Assembly: GCA_015680685.1 (NCBI GenBank)
Contig: MNCI01026491.1
Location: 253,019-304,133, forward strand
DNA: 51,115 nt
From: Gnetum montanum
Taxonomy: Eukaryota > Streptophyta > Gnetopsida > Gnetales > Gnetaceae
Direction of reading: 5' to 3'
Shown here: piece by piece, positions 22,488 to 32,342 of the stretch
How the letters are laid out: each line of letters opens with the position of its first letter
Position numbering within the stretch: position 1 is the stretch's first letter
Translations under genes and position numbers: made by a program
Notes under the pieces: model-generated
Databases searched by the model: none
Seen by the model: only the letters and a program-made list of their open reading frames with translations
What the model was told of the DNA's origin: nothing

Positions 22488-23866
22488 TAATCTTGCATAT
22501 GATGAGCAGGATCCCAAAATAAGGAGGTCTTCAAGGCCTAGGACCTCCACTATGCATAAAGATATCTTAGAAGGAGACCAAGTCAAGGTGGCTCTCTTAG
22601 TAGTTCATCATCCACTTCTTTATCTTCATTATTAGGCTCTACTGAAGAAGAACATAGACCAATGGGGAGACCCCCAAATAGAAACCAAGACAAATATCCC
22701 AAGGGAAATTCAATGAGGGATCCCTAAAGATCTCAAGATAGAGAACTGACTAGAATGTAGAAAAGAAGGCACAAAAGAAAACATAGAGAAGATCATGATG
22801 AAAAGATAGTTCATGATTGTGATGAGGACCTTATGATGCCAAATGATGATTATAGACCATTATTAAAAACAAAATCATGATCCAAATCAAATATATAATT
22901 AGAATACCCACCATGCATAAAAAAAAAAAAGAGTTAGATCAAGTATCTAGATATGAATAACATGTTTAGATTTGATGAAACCTATAATGCAAATCCATAG
23001 AATCACTTACAAGCCTTCCACAATGCCTGTGCCTTACAAAACATTGAAATTAAATAGTAGAAGTTGAAGTTATTTACAATTAGACTTACCAAAGAAGCTA
23101 AAAATTTATGCAAATCATTGGAACTAAACTCTATCCACTAATGGAGGATAATGTTAAAGCTAGTCAATGAAAAGTACTAAGAATACTTAAGGATGTTCAA
23201 CTTGAAAAAGTAGATCCAAGAATGGAATTAAGGAACTCATAAATATTTTGATGCAACCCTAAAAAATACTATTCACACAACCTCAAGCTACTTAACTTTC
23301 ATCTTAATCATCAATACAAGCATGATAGCCTCCTATACTATAGCCTCATTCAAAGAAACCAAATGGTCTAATACTCCTAGGAAACCATTTATCATCAAAG
23401 TACCACTACAAACTCAATACAAAAATCTTAGAGAGCCCTTCATGATATGGTCACCACCTCCCTTGGCCCCTAAGAAATCTTTCATCATACATGTCCCACC
23501 TTCAGTGGCATCAACATCACAATGCAATCAACAAGTTACCAATCCTTCTAAGTTTAAGAAACCATTTGTTATCTTGGTTCCTTTATCTTCAATAAGGAAA
23601 CTTGTGACAACATGTGATCAAAGATCATCTATAATGGCCAATATCTCAATGGTTAGTAAGAAACCATCAATGCAACAGTGACAAAAACAACCTATTACCA
23701 AACCAATAACTAAGCCCACTAAACATAACTAACAATAAAAGGATTTGAAGCAAGCTAACCTACTAAGACCTACAGAAAGATTGGCTACACCCATGGATAA
23801 AAGATCCAAGGCACATACACCAAAACCTAAATCATAAACTCTAGGAAGCATGGAGGAAATTATGAC
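22488..23866 (+). pseudogene. Element D gag, middle part, resuming after insertion B
   Basis: Plus-strand residues MNNMFRFDETYNANP, then NHLQAFHNACALQNIEI and LKLFTIRLTKEAKNLCKSLE align with the gag core of A and F (FPKFSGGYDL, HLQA(F/L)(H/Y)DAC, KL(K/N)LFP(L/M)TLV). From about 23300 the sequence instead resembles element E (PRKPFIIKVPL versus PRELLIIKVAL; SFIIHVPPSVAS versus VFCYTSSTFSG in a shifted frame). It ends at 23866 where C2 is inserted, and continues at 26719. Many stops; an old relic. Confidence 0.6.
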
Positions 23867-24473
23867 TGTTGGCACATTTGGCCATTACATGGAACAGTTG
23901 GAATATTTTGTTCAAAGTTAGCACAATCCCTGGTTATAGTATTGTGAGTTGATGGGAAGCAAGCCAATGATAAATAATCTTGATGCTGAAGTCTTCTTGG
24001 AAAGTAGAACTGAAATGTCAAGTTATAAAGATTGGAATAAAAACTAAGGAGGGGATTATTTACTACAAAAGAGCATACTCCCTGTTAATATTGAAAATTG
24101 TGGATAATACATTATTGAAAATCGGATTATCAAAGGGTCGGATTTGGTGGTCACAGCAACAGGTAAGTGCGGTTGGACTGTCCGTCGTATTATGCAATAA
24201 AGCCCTGCACATGGAAGGAAGAAATTTGTAACTTTAAGGGATGTAAAGAATGCAATGAAGACTTCACATAAAACAACAAAAGTCAGATCTATTAATTTGA
24301 TGCTACAAATTGTTGATTGTTCAGACCTCCTCCATTCGGGGTGCTGCTCTTGCTGTTCGTATCAAATTCTGCCACTGCGAGAGCACTCAAATTATAGGCC
24401 TGAAAACATCCATTCCCCAATTGCAACTGTTTTGACGCAGTCTTCAATTTTTGCTAGACCAAAATGTTAACTT

Positions 24474-24700
24474 GATCGAGAGGCGTGCGAGAAAGAGGAA
24501 CGATTTTGGAGAAATGCCGAGGGCTCAAAGGGTAAGACCGCCAAGAAAAAGGAGGAAGAAGCTGTAAAACGCGCAGAGGCCGTGGCCAAAAAAAAGCTGA
24601 AGTTCGCAAGTTGCAGGAAGTGGAGGAGAAAGAATTAGATAAAGCCTTAAAAAAAAAGATTGACAAGAAGGCCAACTGAGTGTCGATTCCTGTTCCCAAG
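24474..24700 (+). pseudogene. CCDC124: CCDC124-like coiled-coil gene fragment captured in C2
   Basis: Reads DREACEKEERFWRNAEGSKG, then KKKEEEAVKRAEAVAKK, a frame change within an eight-A run (24586-24593), EVEEKELDKALKKKIDKKAN, a stop, and VSIPVPK. This matches the conserved middle of eukaryotic CCDC124 (ribosome-associated protein; pattern EEYWREAEGSK...KKEEEAEKRAEA...EKEL.KA.KK.DKKANRVSIPVPK). The stop replaces the Arg of ANRVSIPVPK, a CGA-to-TGA change. No intron is visible in this stretch and neither end of the protein is present. The fragment has no frame of its own and is presumably inert. Confidence 0.75.
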
Positions 24701-24745
24701 GACACGCACGCGATTAAACACTGAAGAAGTGGCAACAGACGGAAA

Positions 24746-24991
24746 TCAAAAACCCAGGCGCTGGACAGAAACTTGAAACCCTTGATAAGGAATACCAGTG
24801 CTGAAAACCATCCTGCGACCACCATTGTTACTGCCGCTGTCGTTGCATCTGCCGCGGGCACCGCTGCTCGAACCAATCTGGCCTTTGCCGTTGAAGTTGT
24901 TGCCTGTTTGCGCGCCGATCTGAGCACAGGCCGCCGCGACTGAAGGACGACCAAAATTGTAGAGCCTAAAATTTTCAAACCATATCATCAA
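24746..24991 (-). other. GC- and CpG-rich block of unknown origin in C2
   Basis: 24800-24955 is far richer in G/C and CpG than its surroundings. The minus strand is open for 81 codons with a Gly/Asn/Ser-rich middle (GNNFNGKGQIGSSSGARGR); a longer overlapping minus frame also exists (24978-24454). I do not recognise either. Given the neighbouring CCDC124 piece it may be a second captured host fragment, but coding status is unproven. Confidence 0.35.
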
Positions 24992-25242
24992 AACTTGTAG
25001 GCATTTTCAAGAAGTAGAGGTTACAACAGTTACTGATCCAAACGGAACACACGGCAACGTTTCTTGACACAACGGCAGAGTCTTTTCCTGTGAAGGCAGT
25101 TGCTGGTAACGTTTTTGATCAGAGAAGATATTTTGAATCAGTTGCAGGATCGGTGGCTTTGCCTTCGGGCTCGTATTTTGGGTCATTCCGAATTTTAATC
25201 ACAATTATCGGATGCAAAATAAAATTAACCACTGCTACCACC

Positions 25243-26713
25243 AATAAGGGGGAGATTATATTGGATTTTTATGATAAAATCTTGGAGCATAGTGACACTT
25301 AGGAATTTAGAATTAAATTAATTAAATTAAATTAGGTAGATTAAGTTCCAATCTAATTTAGCCAAATATTTTTCTAAGCAAGACTAACAAGTAATTTCCC
25401 AAAATTAGATTAGATTAGGGATTTTAGATTTATGTAAACAAATTACTTACAAAGGTAATATTCCTAACTATATAACTCCCTCCTAATTAAATGGACAATT
25501 ATGGGATATTTTTGTAACATGGCTATGATCCCTTTTATTCATTTATAACTAAATTATAACCTTTTTATCTCTTTGGTGGTTGAAACCACCCAAAATTGTT
25601 GTAACTTACCTAACTTGTTGGGCAAGTAACCTCCTAACTTGTTGGCCAAGTAATCTCCTAATTGGTTGGCCAAGTTACTTGGGAGAGAAGTTAGGTGAGA
25701 TATTTTTGAATATGTAACTTCCCTACCTACCTTGGAACCCTATAAAAAGGCTTTAAGGGTCAAGGAGGGAGGAGGAATATTGGGACATTAGGGGACATCA
25801 TCATCACTTCTCACACTTAGGATCAAAGAAGACTTGTAAAGAAGATTGTTTGCAAGATGGCTTGCTAGGATAAAGATTTCAGCCTCTTTGTCATGGTCCT
25901 ATGAGTTATGCATTTCATTTTTTTTTGTTTAAATTACTTAGCTAGTGGTTTAGATAGCATCATCTTTGGCAAGCAATTTTGGGATTTTTAGATTGCTCTT
26001 ACTGTTCTTGTTGCCCGATAGAAATTTCTATTAAAATTTTGCCATAGNNNNNNNNNNNNNNNNNNNNNNNNNNNNNNNNNNNNNNNNNNNNNNNNNNNNN
26101 NNNNNNNNNNNNNNNNNNNNNNNNNNNNNNNNNNNNNNNNNNNNNNNNNNNNNNNNNNNNNNNNNNNNNNNNNNNNNNNNNNNNNNNNNNNNNNNNNNNN
26201 NNNNNNNNNNNNNNNNNNNNNNNNNNNNNNNNNNNNNNNNNNNNNNNNNNNNNNNNNNNNNNNNNNNNNNNNNNNNNNNNNNNNNNNNNNNNNNNNNNNN
26301 NNNNNNNNNNNNNNNNNNNNNNNNNNNNNNNNNNNNNNNNNNNNNNNNNNNNNNNNNNNNNNNNNNNNNNNNNNNNNNGTGCTCAAATGTTTTTTGCAAA
26401 ATTTTATTTGTTACAAGTAGGTATTATAAGGACCGCATAGACTAGGCAGTTGAACAAAATAGAAAATTTTCAAGAACTCACAGTACTTGGCAAAGTTGGC
26501 TGAATCTCTTTAAAGTAAGTCATTTGTAGTTCACACACAACGCAATTGTTACATTTTACACAACCACACGCCGCAACAGCACATACACATACTCACATTA
26601 ACTACTGAGTTTATTTGGAGGTATCTGGGCCTTGGTGTTGCTAGAGACCAGTAGGCACCTAAATCCTATTCGAGGACACTTGTTGGCGGTCATGTCCCAA
26701 AGGGTCGCCAACA
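25243..26713 (+). repeat. Purine tract and LTR-like right part of C2
   Basis: AATAAGGGGGAGATTA followed by TATTGGATTTTTATGAT; the LTR-like segment runs 25259-26713 and ends GGTCGCCAACA. A TATA-type CCTATAAAAAGG (25739-25750) lies before ACTTCTCACACTTAGGATC, after which the sequence is shared with C1. The TG start appears mutated to TA if this is an LTR. Confidence 0.5.
26048..26378. other. Assembly gap (331 N)
   Basis: Unread bases inside the C2 LTR-like segment. The corresponding part of C1 is also a gap. Confidence 0.99.
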
Positions 26714-26718
26714 ATGAC

Positions 26719-27556
26719 CACTAGGGCTAAAGCATCATATGTTAAGAGAAATAATTTCCTTGCAATGATGGAACAAGCCAAATAGTCCTTGAAACAAAAG
26801 AATACATTTATGAACCTATAAAACTTGGTCATGAATTCTCCTACTCATAATGAAACACTAGCTTAAGTATTGACTTCTATCCCTATGAGTGGAGACATGC
26901 TTACCAATAAAACTTCCATCCACTCTATCATTGAGCAAGCTTTTCCTAGAGGAAATGGATACCAAACCATGCTAACCTTTCATGATAGTGAGGTGAAGAT
27001 TGACTATTGAAAAGGAGAAGTGCTATTTTCTCTTCTTCTCATTACTATACATGTTAGTAGGTACAAGGTTCATCATGTTCATGTAGATGATGGGATGGTA
27101 ACCAATGTGATATCATACACTGTTGTTGAGAAACTAGGCTTAACCAAGAACATCCAAGAAACCAGTACCTTAGCACTCAAGTCATTTAATGGGTTACAAG
27201 TACCAAGGTGAGGTTCTATTTCCTTGGATTTCATAGCCAGTGATAAATTCCCTACATTCACTAACTTCCTAGTGGTTGAAGAGACACCCAACTTCAACTT
27301 GATCCTAGGAAGGTCATGGTTGGCTAAGCTTCACATAGTCTCATCTTTTATACATCATGAGGCTCACTTACCATATGAGGGTGGTCAAATTGTTCACATG
27401 GGGACAATGTGTTATTGCCTTCAGTTAACTATGTCAACATTAATCAAGGTTCAGACGTGGACTTTCAAGAGGAAACTCCCAATGCTCAGACTGGGGCCAA
27501 CAAATAAGAAAAATGATGCTAGTAATACCAATTCTATAACACTCGATAACCAATAA
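26719..27556 (+). pseudogene. Element D protease region after insertion C2
   Basis: Resumes with TRAKASYVKRNNFLAMMEQAK, as in E (KGNNFLVTMEQAK at about 43580-43620, frame-broken). A retropepsin-type domain follows: ITIHVSRYKVHHVHVDDGMV (active site Asp-Asp-Gly in place of Asp-Thr/Ser-Gly), VVEKLGLTKNIQETS, LDFIASDKFPTFTNFLVVEE, FNLILGRSWLAKLHIVSS. This is the protease of a Tat/Ogre-type gypsy polyprotein. Stops interrupt it near 27010 and 27210. Usual pol domains are not found after it. Confidence 0.75.
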
Positions 27557-29300
27557 AAATGTCTATAACTTGCCATGCTAAATAGGAAATATGGTGAGCA
27601 TAGAATTATGCAAGAATGATTCTTTGATCTATTAGAGATCAAACAACAGGTTCATAGTAAATGTCTTATCCCCTCTTTTGTCAATAGGCATTTGTTTACC
27701 TTTGCAACCTTGTATCATGTTTCCTTACTTCTTTTGTCCTTATATGCTCTTTTAAGAGCATTTCATACTTGCTAGAAAGATGTGGTCATGGCTTGCTAAA
27801 GCCTAAAATTGGGAACACCATGGCCCACTAAGTCCTAAAACTAGTAATTCCATAGCCCACTAAGGCCTAAAACTAGCAACATCACAATCCACAAAGGCAT
27901 AAAACTAGTAGCAAAATGGCCTATCAAGATTTCAAACTAGTAAAGTCATGCTAATAGATGATTTTATAGCCTTTATTTTGTCTCTTATGTGCACATTATG
28001 ACTTGCTATGGATTGCTTCACACTTTTACATTTTCATTTTATTACCAAGCCTTACTTCATAGCCTTATTGTTTTAATTCGTAGCCTTTTACACAAAGAAA
28101 ACTCTTTCTGGATCTAAAATATTTAAATCTAATTGCAAGTTGTTATTCCCACCCTCTATTTCTTCCTTCATTTGCAAATACCATCACTTTTGTTCATCAT
28201 GGAAACATGAAGCTTTTCTGAAGCCAAGGATATATTTCCATGCTTAGTCTTTTGAATCATATCTTTGACTTAGGGTTTAGCTTAGTTGATCTACATTTGA
28301 AATACCACAAATAAAAACTAGGGATTAAATGTAGGGATTGATTCAAGGTTTAGCTCTTGGGATTTTCTTTAGGCAATCAAGAAATACCATGAAGCAAGGA
28401 TTTCACTAAAGACACATGGACTCTATGCTCTGGTCTTTATTACTTGTTATCTTGATTTGTTCACCAATTACATTTTGTTTTACAACACCATCATGAAGAT
28501 TATATTCATAGCAAGTTTGATTTCCATCCTTTAGTACATGAGGGAGGATAGGCCTATGAGGTCCTATGATAAGAAAATGGACACTATCTAACATTATCTT
28601 CTCATCATTCCATGTTTTTTGCTAGCCCTTTTTTCATGACAAGTTCTCATTCAAGGGGGTTCTCTAGACCTTTTCTATTTATCTTGAGGTAGTTGTTATT
28701 ATTTGGTAATTGGTAGAATCAATATTTGCAAAATTCTAAAACACTAGTCACCTGTAAATCAATCCAATTCATTGCAAAACCTTATTAGATTTAGTCTTAA
28801 AATATGAAAACTTTGGATCTTATGCATATACGTGTAATATGCTTAGCTTGAGGTTGGATGCACTTGTGTGCAACATAAATCTTTGAATTTGAGTGGTTTT
28901 TATAACCTTGAGACATCAAACATCATTGCAATCTTAAATAGTAACAAAACGTGTAATAATTAATAAATGACATCACAACCAAACATTTGCAATCTAAATC
29001 TTATGCAATGGAACCATGAAGTAAATCCTTATTACAATGTGTACTTAACTAATTAGGCATGGCATAATATATATACCAATAAGCATGTCACAATCTTGAT
29101 GTTTAAAGAAAAAAAATGTTCATTAGCATTGAAAGAAAATGATCCACAAACTACAACTTGCCAAGAAATAAACAAAAAACATGTCTTGAAGCAATTTCTT
29201 AGAAGAAAGAAAATTCTTGGGCTTGTCACAAAGGTGCAAGAATATTAACAAACCAACTAGACTATGTATTATTCCTTGGAGCATATAGATGATTCTACAT
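27557..29300. other. Gene-free spacer with minisatellite
   Basis: No recognisable coding sequence on either strand. It contains the 32-bp repeat (27787-27946). The 5' edge may still be decayed element D, but no RT, RNase H or IN motifs could be found. Confidence 0.5.
27787..27946 (+). repeat. 32-bp minisatellite, five units
   Basis: Five consecutive 32-base units of the form CATGGCCCACTAAGGCC then TAAAACTAGCAACAT. Units diverge by several bases each. Two more units of the same family stand at 31295-31358, directly before element A. Confidence 0.85.
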
Positions 29301-29302
29301 TA

Positions 29303-30987
29303 TAAATTGGATTTATCACTACTTTACTAAAAAAAAATTAGTTAAAATGGATTCCTTGGGTGTCTAGAGCTACATAGACACTTCTATATGATGATTTTTT
29401 AATATTACTACTTTAAAAGTTAAAAAAGAGGAACTTTTGCCACATGGTCTGTAGGTTGCGTAGGCTAGCCTAAGGCCATGCTACCTTGCACAGGGCTGTG
29501 CAAGCTCATTAAGGGCTATGCACCTCAGGAATGTGTAGCATGCTGTAGTATCCTCTATCACCTTGACCTCCTACACTACATTGGGCGACTAGTGGTGAAT
29601 GTTTCCCATGTCCCACACTCTGACCGCACTTAAAACCCTTACATTGTGTTGCTAGGTTCCCCTCCACTATGCCACATGACATCCCTTATGCCATGGAGAT
29701 TTCTAAATTTTTACATTGAGATCAACATTTTTACACTACCTAGTGTAAACATTTTATATGCTAGCCTTAAAAGCACATATAAAAAATTGCATGGAAATTT
29801 CCATCCTTAAGTTTTTATGCTAAAACTCAAATATTTACATTGGCCAACATACAAGCACATATAATTAGCATAAAAGCACACATCAAAATTACACATGGAA
29901 ATTTCCATTCTTAGGTTTTTACACTTGAGAAAACTAAATTCCATACACATGAAAATTACTATTTTCAAACTTCACATGATACATAGCATGTAAGGTAGAA
30001 AACTAACAATTTTACTTTCTAAACTTAAAAAAATTGAAGTAAAAATAAAATAAGAAAAATTTTGTATTTTTCTTTCTATGGGGAAATAGTAGTTTTTTTG
30101 ACTTTTTAAAACTAATTTAACCATGGAAACTCATTACTAAATTGGATTCTATGTTCTAAATTGGATTTATCACTACTTTACTAAAACCATTACTTCAAAT
30201 GGATTCGTTGGGTGTCTAGAGCTACATAGACACTTCTATATGCTAATTTGTTTATATTACTACTTTAAAAGTTAAAAAATAGGAACTTTTGCCACATGGT
30301 TTGTAGGTTGTGTAGGCCAACCTAAGGCCATGCTACCTTGGGCGGGGTCATGCAAGCTTGTTAAGGGCTACACACCTCGGGATTGTGTAGCATGCTGTAG
30401 TATCCTCTATCACCTTGACCCCCTACACTACATTGGGCCACTAGTGGTGAATGTTTCCCATATCCCACACTTTAACCGCACTTCAAACCCATACATCGTG
30501 TTGTTAGCTTCCCCTCCACTATGCCATGCAACATCCCTTGTGCCATGAATATTTCTAAATTTTTACATTGAGACAAACATTTTTACGCTACCCAGCATAA
30601 AAATTTTATATGCTAGCCTTAAAAGCACATATAAAAAATTGCATGGAAATTTCCATCCTTAAGTTTTTATGCTAAAACCCAAATATTTACATTGGCTAGC
30701 ATACAAGCACATATAATTAGCATAAAAGCACACATCAAAATTACACATGGAAATTTCCATTCTTGGGTTTTTATGCTTGAAAAAACTAAATTCCATACAC
30801 ATGAAAATTACTATTTTCAAACTTCACATGATACATATCATGTGAGGCAGAAAACTAATAATTTCTCTTTGTAAACTTAAAAAAAATGAAAGTAAAAATA
30901 AAATAAGAAAAATTTTGTATTTTTCTTTCTATGGGGAAATAGTAATTTTTTTGACTTTTTAAAACTAATTTGACCATGGAAACTCAT
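29303..30987 (+). repeat. ~854-bp tandem segmental duplication
   Basis: Copy 1 is about 29303-30136 and copy 2 about 30157-30987, offset 854 bases. Both run from AAATTGGATTTATCACTACT through GGGTGTCTAGAGCTACATAG, GTAGCATGCTGTAGTATCC and CATGGAAATTTCCATTCTTG/A to GACTTTTTAAAACTAATTT. By eye they are well above 90 percent identical in the middle. No coding trace. Within each copy the CATGGAAATTTCCAT palindrome occurs twice. Confidence 0.9.
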
Positions 30988-31294
30988 TAAATTAAAAACT
31001 TAAAGCCTATTTTTCATAATTTTAGCAAGTTTACAACCTATTTTTACCTTATTTTGACAATTTATAGCCTATTTTATTAAATTTTTGTCTATCTTAAATA
31101 AAAAATAACTAAATTTTTTTATATTAAATATATGCTATTTTATCTTGTTTCACCTAGTTTTCCATATTTTATTCTATTTTTAACTTTATTTTTACTCAAA
31201 TTTACCTTGATGTTACTTTATCTAACCTTGTTTTATCAAGTTTTGCCTTGCTTTTGCCTCATGGTAACTCTACCTAGTCAAATAGGCCTCCCTC
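30988..31294. other. T-rich spacer before the 32-bp units
   Basis: AT-rich stretch with repeated CTATTTTA/TTTTACCT-like words. I see nothing coding in it. Confidence 0.5.
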
Positions 31295-31358
31295 CACAAC
31301 CTACTAAGGCCTAAAACTTGCAACATCATGATCCACCAAGGCTTAAAACTAGAAACAT
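31295..31358 (+). repeat. 32-bp minisatellite, two further units
   Basis: CACAACCTACTAAGGCC... and CATGATCCACCAAGGCT..., each 32 bases, same family as 27787-27946. A degenerate third unit may precede them. They end 21 bases before the element A LTR. Confidence 0.8.
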
Positions 31359-31379
31359 ATGACCATGCTTGATCATATA

Positions 31380-32209
31380 TGATGAACCATGATTTGTCAG
31401 GCTTCGATATCGGACCCTCAATATCGTAGCCTCACTAGCGATATTGGATACACGATATCGTGGTTCCTATGTGAGCCTATAAATACAAAATTGGGTGCAC
31501 AAGAGAGTCATAGAGTCAATTAGTGTTAGAGTAGAGTATTTTTGTCATTTTTTCCTCTCAACTCCTTCCCCCAATGCATGCCCACAGTGTGATGATTGTA
31601 ATTGTATGACACCTTTATTCAAGTGTGACGTACTTGGACGTGCACATGATTAGCAATAAAGATCGAGATTACTTCATTATTATAGTATCCACTTAAATAT
31701 TAATTTCTTTAATTGTTATTGATTGTTTTCTTTAGTTAATATTTACTTTCTTGACATTTACATTTCATGCTGTTAATGTGGAATGATTATGACTTAATCA
31801 CAAGCATTTAAGTGTGACTACATGGTATCCTAATAGCGTACCTAGGACATGCGCTTGGTAATCCCAGCAGTAGTACATGAGGTCCAAGATGTGTATGAAT
31901 GATTAAGGGACAGATGCTCATCGCACTTAGGCTAGCTTAGACTCTCTTCACCCTTTCCCTCTTAGCTTAATCAAAGTTACTTTCCATTGCCTCTAAGAGT
32001 AGCACTAGTTTAGGACCACATCATACACCTCACTCTAGACTAAACCATACATGACAAAGCAAATACTAGTCTAGATGGAAAGATAGTGAACTGCGATCAA
32101 TGTGTCACTATCTAGATACCACAACTAGGTCGTCTATAGAGTTTGACCAGATCATGCATGAACACTTGTATTCGCATGGTTGACTGTAGGGGTACCTTGC
32201 CACTCATCA
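31380..32209 (+). repeat. 5' LTR of element A
   Basis: 830 bases, TGATGAACCATGATTTG at the start and GCCACTCATCA at the end. U3 carries TCGATATCGG, AATATCGT, GCGATATTGG and ACGATATCGTGG, then CCTATAAATAC (about 31474-31484). It includes CCACAGTGTGATGATTGTAATTGTA and GCAATAAAGATC in the R region, the latter a possible polyadenylation signal. Confidence 0.93.
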
Positions 32210-32210
32210 T

Positions 32211-32228
32211 TGGCACCATTACCAGGGA
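32211..32228 (+). promoter_or_regulatory. Primer-binding site of element A (tRNA-Asp type)
   Basis: TGGCACCATTACCAGGGA, one base after the LTR. Compared with the tRNA-Asp complement TGGCGCCGTTGCCGGGGA, all four differences are G-to-A; three are at CpG. Confidence 0.85.
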
Positions 32229-32342
32229 GAGTGCTAATTATCTAGATTAGTTATATCATACAAGATCGTTGTGACAAAGTATTCATGATATATCTTCTAG
32301 AAAAGAAATTAATTTCAACTAAGTCACACATGATTCACAACA

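Larger units (their letters stand above)
23867..26713 (+). mobile_element. Insertion C2: LTR-type element carrying host-gene DNA
   Basis: Flanked by the 5-base duplication ATGAC (23862-23866 and 26714-26718) and ending TGTTGGC...GCCAACA. The empty site is visible in element E near 43555 (GGAGGAAATT then ACCACCAAGGCTAAA). The last ~900 bases plus the first ~25 match insertion C1 in reverse complement. Between them lies about 1.4 kb of unrelated DNA with higher GC and CpG, including a CCDC124-like fragment. A purine tract AATAAGGGGGAGATT at 25243-25257 precedes TATTGGATTTTT, a pattern typical of Ty1/copia 3' LTR starts. Either the 5' LTR is nearly deleted and the internal region captured, or the whole is a variant LTR. 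A 331-base assembly gap is inside. Confidence 0.7.

Noticed and set aside
24454-24978. 174-codon minus-strand frame in C2 as a gene
   Set aside because: Part of it is antisense to the CCDC124-like fragment on the plus strand, and it has no recognisable domain; kept only as a note on the GC-rich block.
25988-26399. Two minus-strand frames of 120-130 codons
   Set aside because: Artefact of the 331-base N gap inside insertion C2.
23867-26713. C2 as a DNA transposon with 7-base TIRs
   Set aside because: TG...CA ends, 5-base TSD and a copia-like purine tract fit an LTR element better; no transposase.
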